A stretch of 32,526 nt of DNA from Thermomonas fusca DSM 15424 (GCF_000423885.1 NZ_AUIV01000033.1:1-32526); one strand, 5' to 3'. Counted from the stretch's first letter, positions 10,818-18,750 are shown. Notes: generated from the letters alone by a model not told the origin. Made by a program: numbers and translations.

Positions 10818-11816
10818 ATGTCCTCGCTGCCCACCGTCGCCTCCCCGCCCGCCAATCCGCTGCGCATCGACCTCGTCGACGCGTCGCTGGAGGCCGTGCT
10901 GGCGGAACCCGGGCTGCTGGCCGCATTCGCATTCAGCGACGTCGCGGCGCCTCGCCAGGACGACCCGCGCCACCTGCGCGTGGCGCTGGCGCCGGCGCTT
11001 GGGCGCGCGCCGCTGGAGTGCTGGCGCGTGGATGGCGCGGTGAGCCACGGCCGCGACGGCGACATCGCCTGGAGCCGCGGCGGAGGGCTGCAGTTCGGCG
11101 CGCTGGAACTGGCCGACGACGGCGACATCGAAGCGGTCGCCGAAGCCGCTTACCGGCGCCTGCAGCAGTGGCTGTCGCGCAGCGACCATCCGCATCCGCT
11201 GCGGATCTGGAACTACCTCGACGCGATCACCGAAGGCGACGGCGATGACGAGCGTTACCGGCGCTTCTGCGTCGGCCGCGCGCGCGGTATCGGCCGCGAA
11301 CTGGCACCGGGCGAACTGCCCGCCGCCACCGCCATCGGCCACCCGCAGCGCAGCGGCCGCTTCCAGCTGTACTGGCTGTCGGCGCAACAGGCCGGCACGC
11401 CGCTGGAGAACCCGCGCCAGCTGCAGGCCTGGCGCTACCCGCGCCAGTACGGCCCGCAGCCGCCCGGCTTCGCCCGCGCCCTGCTGCCGGCATCCAGCGC
11501 AATGCCGATGCTGCTGTCCGGCACCGCCGCGGTAGTGGGCCACGCCTCGCAGCACGGCGATTCGCTGGAGGCGCAGCTGGACGAAGTGCTGGTCAACCTG
11601 CAGAGCCTGATCGACACCGCCCGACTGCTGCGCCCTGCGCTGCCCGCCGCGCTCGGCCCCGGCTCGCCACTGAAGGTGTACGTACGCGATGCCGATGCGC
11701 TGGCGCAGGTCGATGCGCTGCTGCAGGCGCGCCTGCCGGGCGTGCCGCGACTGCTGCTGCACGCCCACGTCTGCCGCCGCGAGCTGGCGGTGGAGATCGA
11801 CGGCAGCCACGCCTGA
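10818..11816 (+). CDS. xanB2: Chorismatase XanB2 (3-/4-hydroxybenzoate-forming)
   Basis: A 332-residue enzyme of the FkbO/Hyg5/XanB2 chorismatase family. XanB2 splits chorismate into pyruvate plus 3- and 4-hydroxybenzoate; in Xanthomonas these feed the yellow xanthomonadin pigment and ubiquinone. Recognition rests on the RIWNYLDAITEGDGDDERYR segment with FCVGRARGI right after it, then a Rid/YjgF-like C-terminal half containing SGTAAVVGHASQHGDSLEAQ and a fold ending in HAHVCRRELAVEIDG. The start at 10818 is the only in-frame ATG between the divergent peptidase and the conserved region. No other pigment genes are nearby, whereas in Xanthomonas xanB2 lies in the pig cluster; here its neighbours are a small membrane protein, hemB and aroE. 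It could serve mainly ubiquinone synthesis. An FkbO-like dihydroxy product is less likely. Confidence 0.83.
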   Translation: MSSLPTVASPPANPLRIDLVDASLEAVLAEPGLLAAFAFSDVAAPRQDDPRHLRVALAPALGRAPLECWRVDGAVSHGRDGDIAWSRGGGLQFGALELADDGDIEAVAEAAYRRLQQWLSRSDHPHPLRIWNYLDAITEGDGDDERYRRFCVGRARGIGRELAPGELPAATAIGHPQRSGRFQLYWLSAQQAGTPLENPRQLQAWRYPRQYGPQPPGFARALLPASSAMPMLLSGTAAVVGHASQHGDSLEAQLDEVLVNLQSLIDTARLLRPALPAALGPGSPLKVYVRDADALAQVDALLQARLPGVPRLLLHAHVCRRELAVEIDGSHA

Positions 11817-11887
11817 CCCGGATCCGTGCTTGCATTGACCGGCGACATCCTGCATATCGTGCAGCTGGACAATCCGGGGGAACGCGC

Positions 11888-12130
11888 ATGGGACTGGTCA
11901 GCCTGATCTGGGGCATTCTTTCACTGCTGTGGATGTTGCTGGCGCTGGTGCCGCTGCTGGGTTGGGGCAACTGGTTCATGATCCCGTTCGCGGCCGTCGG
12001 CGCGATCCTCGCCATCATCGCCATCGCCACCGGCAAGGGCCGGGTGACCGGCATCATCGGCCTGCTCCTGTGCATCGTCGCCATCGGCATCGGTTCGATC
12101 CGGCTGCTGATAGGTGGCGGCATCCTCTGA
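11888..12130 (+). CDS. Small hydrophobic membrane protein, unknown function
   Basis: An 80-residue protein that is almost wholly hydrophobic: two long segments at about residues 3-25 and 28-50, and a third at 55-78. The only charged stretch is GKGRVTG in the middle. It resembles small multi-span membrane proteins with no known role, and I do not recognise a named family. The start is supported by GGGGGAACGCGC before the ATG. It lies 71 bp after xanB2 and 28 bp before hemB on the same strand; hemB has its own promoter-like box, so an operon is not certain. Confidence 0.7.
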   Translation: MGLVSLIWGILSLLWMLLALVPLLGWGNWFMIPFAAVGAILAIIAIATGKGRVTGIIGLLLCIVAIGIGSIRLLIGGGIL

Positions 12131-12146
12131 TCGCCGGCGGCGGGCG

Positions 12147-12158
12147 TAAAATGCCCGC
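12147..12158 (+). promoter_or_regulatory. hemB -10 box placed for a leaderless transcript
   Basis: TAAAAT at 12147-12152 is followed by GCCCGC and then the hemB ATG at 12159. The box sits in the loop of a GCGGGC/GCCCGC inverted repeat (12140-12158). RNA would begin at the start codon; there is no ribosome site. Confidence 0.55.
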
Positions 12159-13157
12159 ATGAACACGCCCGCAAACCGCTTTCCCGTCCGTCCGCGGCGC
12201 ATGCGCCGCGACGAGTTCTCGCGCCGGCTGATGCGCGAGCACGTGCTGACCACCAATGATCTGATCTACCCGGTCTTCGTGCACGAGGAACAGGGCCGCG
12301 CGCCGGTCGGTTCGATGCCGGGCGTGGAACGGCTGTCGATCGACGAACTGCTGCGGGTGGGCGAGCAGGCGCTGGAGCTCGGCGTCCCGGTGCTCGACCT
12401 GTTCGGCGTGCCGGATCCGTCCGCCAAGACCGCCGACGGCCGCGTCGCCTGGGACGAGAACGGCATCATCCCGCGCGCCATCCGCGCGCTGAAGTCGCGC
12501 TTCCCCGAACTCGGCGTGATGACCGACCAGGCGCTGGATCCGTACACCACCCACGGGCAGGACGGGCTGATCGACGACAGCGGCTACATCCTCAACGACG
12601 AAACCATCGAAGCGCTGGTCAAGCAGTCGCTGGTGCACGCCGCCGCCGGTGTGGACGTGCTGTCGCCGTCCGACATGATGGACGGCCGCATCGGCGTGAT
12701 CCGCGACGCGCTGGAAGCCAGCGGCTTCATCCACACCCGCATCATGGCCTACAGCGCCAAGTACGCCAGCGCCTTCTACGGCCCGTTCCGCAGCGCGGTG
12801 GGCAGCGCCGGCAACCTCGGCAAGGGCAACAAGTACACCTACCAGATGGACCCGGCCAACTCCGACGAGGCGCTGCACGAAGTCGGCCTCGACCTCGCCG
12901 AAGGCGCCGACATGGTGATGGTCAAGCCGGGCCTGCCGTATCTGGACGTGCTCTACCGGGTGAAACAGCACTTCAAGCGCCCGACCTACGCCTACCAGGT
13001 CAGCGGCGAGTACGCGATGATCAAGGCCGCCGCGGCCAACGGCTGGATCGACGAGAAGATGGTGGCGATGGAGGCACTGACCGCGTTCAAGCGCGCCGGC
13101 GCCGACGGCATCCTCACCTACTTCGCGCTGGACGCCGCGCGCTGGATGAAGGCCTGA
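12159..13157 (+). CDS. hemB: Delta-aminolevulinic acid dehydratase (porphobilinogen synthase)
   Basis: A 332-residue cytosolic enzyme that joins two 5-aminolevulinate molecules into porphobilinogen, the second common step of heme synthesis. The two Schiff-base lysines are visible: Lys201 in MAYSAKYASAFYGPFR and Lys256 in MVKPGLPYLD. The active-site metal segment reads TDQALDPYTTHGQDG (residues 122-136) and lacks the three zinc-binding cysteines of the E. coli and animal enzymes. This is the magnesium-dependent form known from Pseudomonas aeruginosa. The N-terminal arm (FPVRPRRMRRDEFSRRLMRE) builds the octamer. It is upstream of aroE on the same strand with a repeat palindrome between them. 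Length and sequence look complete. Confidence 0.97.
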   Translation: MNTPANRFPVRPRRMRRDEFSRRLMREHVLTTNDLIYPVFVHEEQGRAPVGSMPGVERLSIDELLRVGEQALELGVPVLDLFGVPDPSAKTADGRVAWDENGIIPRAIRALKSRFPELGVMTDQALDPYTTHGQDGLIDDSGYILNDETIEALVKQSLVHAAAGVDVLSPSDMMDGRIGVIRDALEASGFIHTRIMAYSAKYASAFYGPFRSAVGSAGNLGKGNKYTYQMDPANSDEALHEVGLDLAEGADMVMVKPGLPYLDVLYRVKQHFKRPTYAYQVSGEYAMIKAAAANGWIDEKMVAMEALTAFKRAGADGILTYFALDAARWMKA

Positions 13158-13160
13158 TCC

Positions 13161-13240
13161 TGTAGGAGCGCACGGAACGGGCGCGAACGCATTCGCAAGA
13201 TCAGGCCTGGAGCGTCCTCCCCTGCGGGGCGCTCCTACAG
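13161..13240 (+). repeat. GTAG-type REP palindrome
   Basis: TGTAGGAGCG at 13161-13170 is the exact inverse of CGCTCCTACA at 13230-13239. The interior holds two smaller hairpins (GCGAA/TTCGC near 13185 and CCCC/GGGG near 13218). GTAG-start palindromes of this form are dispersed widely in Xanthomonas, Stenotrophomonas and Pseudomonas genomes and are linked to RAYT transposases. I see one copy only and no RAYT gene here. Its place between hemB and aroE suggests it may also stop or stabilise hemB mRNA. Confidence 0.75.
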
Positions 13241-13289
13241 GCAAAGCGCAGGAAGAGGTTGACGCGGCGACTACAGGCAGGGAGAGCAC

Positions 13290-14123
13290 ATGCAACGCTA
13301 CGCCGTTTTCGGTTCACCCATCAGCCACTCGCAGTCGCCGCGCATCCATTTCGCGTTTGCGAAGCAATGCGGCATCGCGATGGACTACGTCGCCCTCGAG
13401 GCCGGCCACGCCAACTTCGCCTCGAAGCTCGCCGCCAGCGGCGTGCACGGCGCCAACGTCACCCTGCCGCTGAAGGAAGACGCGTTCGCCCTGTGCATGG
13501 GCAATGCCAGCAGCCGCGCGCAGCGCGCCGGTGCAGCCAATACCCTGATCCGCGACGGCCACGGCTGGCGTGGCGACAACACCGACGGCAGCGGGCTGGT
13601 GCGCGACCTGACCGAGCGCCACGGCCTGGACCTGCGCGAGCGCCGCGTGCTGCTGCTGGGCGCCGGCGGCGCCGCACGCGGGGTGGCGCCCGCCCTGCTG
13701 GATGCCGGCATCCACTCGCTCTACGTGGCCAACCGCACGCCGGCACGCAGCGAGGCGCTGGCGGATGCGCTGGGCGAGCCCGGCCGCGTCCATCCGCGCG
13801 GCCTTGACGACCTTGACCGGCTGGGCGAATTCGACCTGCTCATCAATGCCACCTCCGCCACCCGTGGCGGCACCCTGCCGGTGCTGCCGATGTCGCTGGC
13901 CGGCCAGCGCAGCGTGGCGGTGGACCTGAGCTATGGCGAGGCGGCGGTGGCGTTCTTGGCCTGGGCCCGCGCGGCGGGCTGCGCGCAGGCGCTGGACGGG
14001 CTGGGCATGCTGGTGGAGCAGGCCGCGGAAAGCTTCCTGCTCTGGCACGGCGTGCGCCCGGAAACCGAAGCGGTGTACGCCGAGTTGCGCGCCCGCAGCG
14101 ATGGGCTGGTGACCGCGGACTGA
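13290..14123 (+). CDS. aroE: Shikimate 5-dehydrogenase
   Basis: A 277-residue NADP-dependent enzyme that reduces 3-dehydroshikimate to shikimate on the way to chorismate. The shikimate-binding segment SPISHSQSP is at residues 9-17, the catalytic Lys62 lies in NVTLPLKE, and Asp99 in GDNTDG completes the pair. The nucleotide-binding glycine loop GAGGAARG is at 124-131 and the C-terminal motif LDGLGMLVEQAAESF is intact. The start at 13290 has GGGAGAG just upstream. It is followed by a strong hairpin. The chorismate consumer xanB2 is 1.5 kb upstream on the same strand. Confidence 0.96.
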   Translation: MQRYAVFGSPISHSQSPRIHFAFAKQCGIAMDYVALEAGHANFASKLAASGVHGANVTLPLKEDAFALCMGNASSRAQRAGAANTLIRDGHGWRGDNTDGSGLVRDLTERHGLDLRERRVLLLGAGGAARGVAPALLDAGIHSLYVANRTPARSEALADALGEPGRVHPRGLDDLDRLGEFDLLINATSATRGGTLPVLPMSLAGQRSVAVDLSYGEAAVAFLAWARAAGCAQALDGLGMLVEQAAESFLLWHGVRPETEAVYAELRARSDGLVTAD

Positions 14124-14141
14124 GGGCGGTAAGCCGCCCTC
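14122..14141. terminator. Hairpin after aroE
   Basis: GAGGGCGG (14122-14129), a TAAG loop and CCGCCCTC (14134-14141) form a perfect 8-bp stem that overlaps the aroE stop codon. The converging TonB-domain gene ends at 14164, so the stem may serve both. No T-tract follows. Confidence 0.55.
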
Positions 14142-14163
14142 GCATCACGTGCAATTCTGACAG

Positions 14164-15120
14164 TCAGAGCGCTTGGCCCAGCACACTGCGGTCGACCAGA
14201 CGGAACGGCGTGCGGCCAGCCATCTGCTCGCTGCCGGCAAGATCGGAAACGCCCACGACCTGTTCGCCCTCCTTGCCCCGCAGCCATGGCACGGGGAGAT
14301 TGGGGCCGCGGAACTCGTGGCGCCACGCACCATTCAGCGGGTCGACCTTGTCTCCTGACCGGCCCATGCGGAATTCGATCGGTACGCGCAGGGTGAGGTC
14401 CTCGGCATCCAGCAATTCCGGGTGCGCCGCATCCACGGTGTAGCGCCACTGCGCGGCCACCCGCATAGACTCTCGCTCCAGCAGGGCGCGCGCTTTGTCC
14501 AGTACCGAGGACCGGCCCTTGACGTTCAGCAGGCTGGACTGCGACGCCACCACCTCCGCCACCGTGCCATTGGGGTTCAGGCGCACGTTCAGCAGCACCG
14601 TTCCCTCCACTCCGGCAATCATCAGTCCCTTCGGATAGAGCGGCGGCTGCATCATCTGATGGGTGATGGACACCGGCTGCCGAGGCTGTTCGCCGGCCAC
14701 ATCAATGGTTTCGCCACGCTCGCGGGCGGCCAGCTGCGAGGCTTTCGCCGCCGCGCGGTCTTCCGGGGTAATGGGCGCAAACACCACGTTCTCGATCCGC
14801 ACCTCATAACCGGCAGGCACTTCTCGGGCCGCCAGAATGATCCGCATCGGCGTCTTCGCCTTGACCGGCTTGCCACCTTGGGTGACTGGCTTCAATCGCC
14901 AGACCGGGATCGCCTTGTCAAGAATGTTTCGCAATGCCGGATCCAGCGTCGTGCGCAGGCTGTACTCCTTCACCCGCCCCTCGGTGTCGATGAGCAAGTC
15001 GCCGTCCACCCGCATCGTCATCACGCTCTCGCCGGCCGCCTGCACCGCCAGTCGATCGCCGGCCTGTGCACCTGCGGACGCCAGCAACAGCGCCAATACC
15101 CCCGCCTTCAACATGCGCAT
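14164..15120 (-). CDS. Periplasmic protein with a TonB C-terminal-like domain
   Basis: A 318-residue protein with a signal peptide (MRMLKAGVLALLLASAGAQA). Two TonB-C-like modules can be discerned: about residues 35-95 (VDGDLLIDTEGRVKEYSL...WRLKPVTQGGKPVKAKTPMRI) and about 155-250 (PPLYPKGLMIAGVEGTVLLN, then VRLNPNGTVAEV). It lacks the N-terminal membrane anchor and proline-rich linker of true TonB, so it is probably not an energy transducer. I chose the ATG at 15120 because GGGGAG lies six bases before it; ATGs at 15126 and 15114 are alternatives. The frame is open far upstream, but that part overlaps the carbonic anhydrase gene. Downstream on the same strand as that gene, 71 bp away. Function unknown. 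Confidence 0.75.
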   Translation of the reverse strand: MRMLKAGVLALLLASAGAQAGDRLAVQAAGESVMTMRVDGDLLIDTEGRVKEYSLRTTLDPALRNILDKAIPVWRLKPVTQGGKPVKAKTPMRIILAAREVPAGYEVRIENVVFAPITPEDRAAAKASQLAARERGETIDVAGEQPRQPVSITHQMMQPPLYPKGLMIAGVEGTVLLNVRLNPNGTVAEVVASQSSLLNVKGRSSVLDKARALLERESMRVAAQWRYTVDAAHPELLDAEDLTLRVPIEFRMGRSGDKVDPLNGAWRHEFRGPNLPVPWLRGKEGEQVVGVSDLAGSEQMAGRTPFRLVDRSVLGQAL

Positions 15121-15191
15121 CCCCATCTCCCCGTTTGTCGATGTCGCCCCGCAACACCAGATCCCATCCTGCACGAAACGTGTGGAACCGC

Positions 15192-15734
15192 TCAGCCCAC
15201 CTCGCCCGCCAGGTACGCGTCCTTCAGCCGCACATAGTGGCCGGCGCTGTAGTACAGCGCCTCGATCTCGGCCTCGCTGAGCATGCGCGCCTTCTTCGCC
15301 GGGTTGCCCAGCCACAGCTCGCCCTCGCCCACCACCTTGCCCGGCGCCACCAGCGCGCCGGCGCCGATGAAGGCGTGTTTCTTCACCAACGCGCCGTCCA
15401 GCACGATCGCGCCCATGCCCACCAGTACCGCATCCTCGATGGTGCAGGCGTGGATGATCGCCTTGTGGCCGATGGTGACGTCGCTGCCGATGCGGGTGGC
15501 AAAACCGCCCAGCTTGGCGTGCGGGCCGTCGTGGCTGACGTGGATGACGGTGCCGTCCTGGATATTCGTGCGGTGGCCGATGCGGACGAAGTTCACGTCG
15601 CCGCGGATCACCGTGAACGGCCACACCGAGACGTCGTCGCCCAGCACCACATCGCCGATCACGCAGGCGGCGGGGTCGATGTAAGCGCGGGTACCAAGGG
15701 TCGGGGCGATACCGCGATAGGGTCGGATGTTCAT
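15192..15734 (-). CDS. Gamma-carbonic anhydrase family protein (YrdA/PaaY-like)
   Basis: A 180-residue left-handed beta-helix protein built from hexapeptide repeats (for example CVIGDVVLGDDVSVWPFTVI). The three metal ligands of gamma-carbonic anhydrases are in place: His65 in GTVIHVSH, and His90 and His95 in TIGHKAIIHACTI. The family includes real carbonic anhydrases, the thioesterase PaaY and proteins of unknown activity, so the reaction is uncertain. The C-terminal helix (SEAEIEALYYSAGHYVRLKDAYL) is typical of the YrdA branch. It starts 38 bp from the divergent aldehyde dehydrogenase gene, and both starts carry a -10 box directly before the ATG. Confidence 0.9.
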   Translation of the reverse strand: MNIRPYRGIAPTLGTRAYIDPAACVIGDVVLGDDVSVWPFTVIRGDVNFVRIGHRTNIQDGTVIHVSHDGPHAKLGGFATRIGSDVTIGHKAIIHACTIEDAVLVGMGAIVLDGALVKKHAFIGAGALVAPGKVVGEGELWLGNPAKKARMLSEAEIEALYYSAGHYVRLKDAYLAGEVG

Positions 15735-15746
15735 GGCTGGATTCTA
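15735..15746 (-). promoter_or_regulatory. -10 box of the gamma-carbonic anhydrase gene, leaderless type
   Basis: On the minus strand TAGAAT (15746-15741) is followed by CCAGCC and the ATG at 15734. This is the third exact copy of TAGAAT-N6-ATG in the window. The divergent partner box lies 14 bp away, so the -35 regions of the two promoters would have to overlap the neighbouring promoter. Confidence 0.6.
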
Positions 15747-15759
15747 GCGCCGGCACGAC

Positions 15760-15772
15760 TACACTGCCCCGT
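15760..15772 (+). promoter_or_regulatory. -10 box of the aldehyde dehydrogenase gene, leaderless type
   Basis: TACACT at 15760-15765 is followed by seven bases and the ATG at 15773. No ribosome site is seen. It faces away from the TAGAAT box at 15741-15746. Confidence 0.5.
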
Positions 15773-17182
15773 ATGGACAGCGCCGATACCCCGCTCCACG
15801 ACCTGCAGCCCACCCTCGAACGCCTGCACGCGGCCTGGCGGGCGAACAAGCCGGACTACGCGCAGCGCCGCGGCGACCTGCAGCGCCTGCGCGATGCGCT
15901 GAAGCGGCGGCTGGACGAAATGGCGCGCACGATTGCCGCCGATTTCGGCCACCGGTCGCTGGACGAAAGCCGCATCGCCGACGGCATGACCGCGCTCAAC
16001 GAGATCGACCACCTGCTCAAGCACCTGCGCGGCTGGGTGAAGCCGCGCCGGGTCGGCGTGGGCTGGCGCTTCCTGCCGGCGCGTGCGCAGGTGCGGCCGA
16101 TGCCGCTGGGGGTGGTTGGCGTGATCGCGCCGTGGAACTATCCGGTGAACCTGGCGCTGATCCCGTTGGCCACCGCGATTGCCGCCGGCAACCACGTCTA
16201 CCTGAAGCCGTCCGAACACACCCCGCGCACCAGCGCGTTCCTGCGCGACCTGCTGGCCGAGGTGTTCCCGGCCGACCGCGTTGCCGTCGCCATCGGCGGC
16301 GCAGAGGTGGGTTCGGCCTTCGCAGCACTGCCGTTCGACCATCTGGTGTTCACCGGCTCCACCGCGGTAGGCCGCAAGGTGATGGCCGCCGCCGCGCGAA
16401 ACCTCACGCCGCTGACGCTGGAGCTGGGCGGCAAATCGCCGGCGCTGGTCGCCGCCGACTACCCCATCGAAAAAGCCGCCGCCCGTATTGCGACAGGCAA
16501 GTGGTTCAACTGCGGCCAGACCTGCATCGCGCCCGACTACGTGCTGGTGCCGGCCGACAAGCGCGATGCTTTTGTCGATGCGTTGCGCCGCGAAATCCAG
16601 GCGCGCTACGGCAGCGACCTCGGCAACCGCGACGACTACACCCGCATCATCAACGACGGCCAGTACGCGCGCCTGCAGGGCTATCTCGACGACGCGCAGC
16701 AGCGTGGCATCGACATCGTCACCCTGGCCGGCAGCGCCGATCCGGCGCAGCGGCTGCTGCCGCCGACCGTGCTGCTGGAGCCGGGCGATGACGCGAAGGT
16801 CATGCAGGACGAAATCTTCGGCCCGCTGCTGCCGGTGAAAAGCTACCGCACGCTGGAAGAAGCGATCGACTACATCAACGGCCACGAACGCCCGCTGGCG
16901 CTGTATCCGTTCAGCCACGACCGCGCGGTGATCGAGAAAATCCTGCACGCAACGCTGGCTGGCGGCATCTCGGTCAACGACACCCTGTTCCACTTTGCCG
17001 TGCCCACCCTGCCGTTCGGCGGCGTCGGCGCCAGCGGCATGGGCGCTTATCACAGCCGCACCGGCTTCGATGCGATGAGCAAGCTGCTGCCGGTGCTGTG
17101 GCAGGCGCGGCGCACCGGCGGCGACCTGCTCAAGCCGCCGTACTCGAAGGCGAAGTGGCTGATCGACCTGATCGTGCGCTGA
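15773..17182 (+). CDS. Coniferyl-aldehyde dehydrogenase-like, class 3 ALDH
   Basis: A 469-residue NAD(P)-dependent aldehyde dehydrogenase of the class 3/coniferyl aldehyde dehydrogenase group, which oxidises aromatic or long-chain aldehydes to acids. Visible active-site residues are Asn122 in APWNYP, general base Glu217 in LELGGKSP and nucleophile Cys251 in NCGQTCIAPDY. The Rossmann loop is FTGSTAVG. The C-terminal tail with PPYSKAKWLIDLIVR is basic and hydrophobic, as in members that bind membranes. Substrate is uncertain: coniferyl aldehyde is the family name, but fatty aldehydes are equally possible. It is the first of three same-strand genes, followed by DUF72 after about 40-55 bp. Confidence 0.88.
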   Translation: MDSADTPLHDLQPTLERLHAAWRANKPDYAQRRGDLQRLRDALKRRLDEMARTIAADFGHRSLDESRIADGMTALNEIDHLLKHLRGWVKPRRVGVGWRFLPARAQVRPMPLGVVGVIAPWNYPVNLALIPLATAIAAGNHVYLKPSEHTPRTSAFLRDLLAEVFPADRVAVAIGGAEVGSAFAALPFDHLVFTGSTAVGRKVMAAAARNLTPLTLELGGKSPALVAADYPIEKAAARIATGKWFNCGQTCIAPDYVLVPADKRDAFVDALRREIQARYGSDLGNRDDYTRIINDGQYARLQGYLDDAQQRGIDIVTLAGSADPAQRLLPPTVLLEPGDDAKVMQDEIFGPLLPVKSYRTLEEAIDYINGHERPLALYPFSHDRAVIEKILHATLAGGISVNDTLFHFAVPTLPFGGVGASGMGAYHSRTGFDAMSKLLPVLWQARRTGGDLLKPPYSKAKWLIDLIVR

Positions 17183-17237
17183 GCGAGGGCGCACACGCTC
17201 ACGGCCCCTTCATGGCTCGATGGGCCTTGATGGACGC

Positions 17238-18017
17238 ATGGTTTCCACTGCGCCATCCACGCCGGCGAACCGGAATCCGCGGGTAGGCTGCGCGGGCTGG
17301 TCGATTCCTGCGCGCCATCGTGAGCTGTTCGGCGAGGGTGACAGCGCGCTGGCGCGCTACGCCACCCGCTTCTCCGCGGTGGAGATCAACTCCTCGTTCT
17401 ACCGGGCGCACCAGCCCACGACCTACGCACGCTGGGCGGCAACGGTGCCGGCCGACTTCCGCTTCTCGGTCAAGATGCCGCGCGCCATCTCGCATGAGCA
17501 CCGGCTGCGCGACAGCGAGGCGCTGCTCGACGCTTTTCTCGGCGAGGCGGGCGCGCTCGGCGACACGCTGGGCGGCTTCCTGCTGCAACTTCCGCCCACG
17601 CTTGCCTTCGACGATGGCGTCGCCGCCGCGTTCTTCAGCGCGTTACGCCGCCGCAGCGACGCCCGGGTCGCCTGCGAGCCGCGCCATGCCAGCTGGTTCA
17701 CCCCGCGCGCCGAGGCATTGCTGGCGGCGCAGGGCGTGTCGCGGGTCGCGGCCGACCCGCCGCGCGCCGTGGTCGGTGCGGCACCCGGCGGCGATCCCGG
17801 CTGGCACTACTGGCGCTGGCATGGCTCGCCGGAGATCTATCGCAGTGCCTATCCGGACGCGCGCCTGCAGGCGCTGGCCAGCGCGATCGCCGAAGTCGGC
17901 ACCAACAGCGCCAGCTGGGTGATCTTCGACAACACCGCCGGCGGCCACGCGATCGCCGACGCCAGCCGGCTGCAGTCGCTGCTGGTTGCAGATGCGGCCG
18001 GCGGCGGCCATGCCTGA
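17238..18017 (+). CDS. DUF72 (YecE-like) protein
   Basis: A protein of about 259 residues with a TIM-barrel-type DUF72 domain. Family marks are VGCAGWSIP near the start, FSAVEINSSFYR, FRFSVKMPRAISH, ACEPRHASWF and the late WVIFDNTAGGHAIADA segment. The catalytic role of DUF72 is not established. The start is uncertain: ATGs at 17220 and 17238 are in frame and neither has a good ribosome site; I list the shorter one. Its last 8 bases overlap the start of the Nei-like glycosylase gene, so the two are probably translated together. Confidence 0.85.
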   Translation: MVSTAPSTPANRNPRVGCAGWSIPARHRELFGEGDSALARYATRFSAVEINSSFYRAHQPTTYARWAATVPADFRFSVKMPRAISHEHRLRDSEALLDAFLGEAGALGDTLGGFLLQLPPTLAFDDGVAAAFFSALRRRSDARVACEPRHASWFTPRAEALLAAQGVSRVAADPPRAVVGAAPGGDPGWHYWRWHGSPEIYRSAYPDARLQALASAIAEVGTNSASWVIFDNTAGGHAIADASRLQSLLVADAAGGGHA

Positions 18018-18750
18018 AGGCCCCTCGATCATCATCATGCGCGAGGCCGCGGCCAGGTTCCGCGGCAAGACCGCGCGCGAGGTCGGCGGCAACAGCAAGC
18101 TGGACCTGCAGCGCATGCGCGGCCGCAAGGTGATCGCGGTGCGCAGCTGGGGCAAGCACTTCCTGCTCGAGTTCCGCGGCTTCAGCCTGCGTGCCCACCT
18201 GCTGCTGTTCGGCTCCTGGCTGATCGATGCGGAGAGGGCGGCAACACCGCGCCTGTCGCTGCACTTCGACAACGGCACGCTGAACGTCTACGCCTGCTCG
18301 CTGAAGTACATCGAAGGCGCGCTGGACGAGGCGTACGACTGGCGCGGCGACGTGATGGCCCCCGAATGGGACCCGAAGCTGGCGCGGTCCAAACTGAAAC
18401 AGCAGCCGGAGGTGCTGGTCTGCGACGCGCTGCTGGACCAGGATGTGTTTGCCGGCGTCGGCAACATCATCAAGAACGAAGTGCTGTTCCGCATCCGCGT
18501 GCATCCCGCCAGCACGGTCGGCGTGCTGCCGCCGCGCCTGCTGGGAAAAATGATCAAGGACGCGCGCGACTACAGCTTCCAGTTCCTGGAATGGAAGAAA
18601 CAGTACGTGCTGCGCCAGCACTGGCTGGTGCACAACAAGGGGCAGTGCCCGAACTGTGGCGGCAAGCTGACCCGCCAGCACATGGGCACCCGCAAACGGC
18701 GCACATTTTTCTGCGTGCGCTGCCAGCCGCTGTATCCGCCGCCGGCCTAG
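18010..18750 (+). CDS. nei: Formamidopyrimidine-DNA glycosylase/endonuclease VIII family protein
   Basis: A 246-residue base-excision repair enzyme that removes oxidised bases and nicks the strand. After removal of Met the catalytic N-terminal proline is exposed (MPEGPS: Pro2, Glu3). The helix-two-turn-helix region includes LLDQDVFAGVGNIIKNEVLF. The zinc finger at the C-terminus has Cys213, Cys216, Cys235 and Cys238 (CPNCGG...FFCVRCQ). PEGPS and the overall length fit the Nei side better than MutM (Fpg), which has PELPE. Start ATG at 18010 is fixed by the need for Pro2; the gene overlaps DUF72 by 8 bp. Its stop codon shares a CTAG with the stop of the convergent gene. Symbol is by family; orthology to E. 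coli nei is not shown. Confidence 0.88.
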   Translation: MPEGPSIIIMREAAARFRGKTAREVGGNSKLDLQRMRGRKVIAVRSWGKHFLLEFRGFSLRAHLLLFGSWLIDAERAATPRLSLHFDNGTLNVYACSLKYIEGALDEAYDWRGDVMAPEWDPKLARSKLKQQPEVLVCDALLDQDVFAGVGNIIKNEVLFRIRVHPASTVGVLPPRLLGKMIKDARDYSFQFLEWKKQYVLRQHWLVHNKGQCPNCGGKLTRQHMGTRKRRTFFCVRCQPLYPPPA

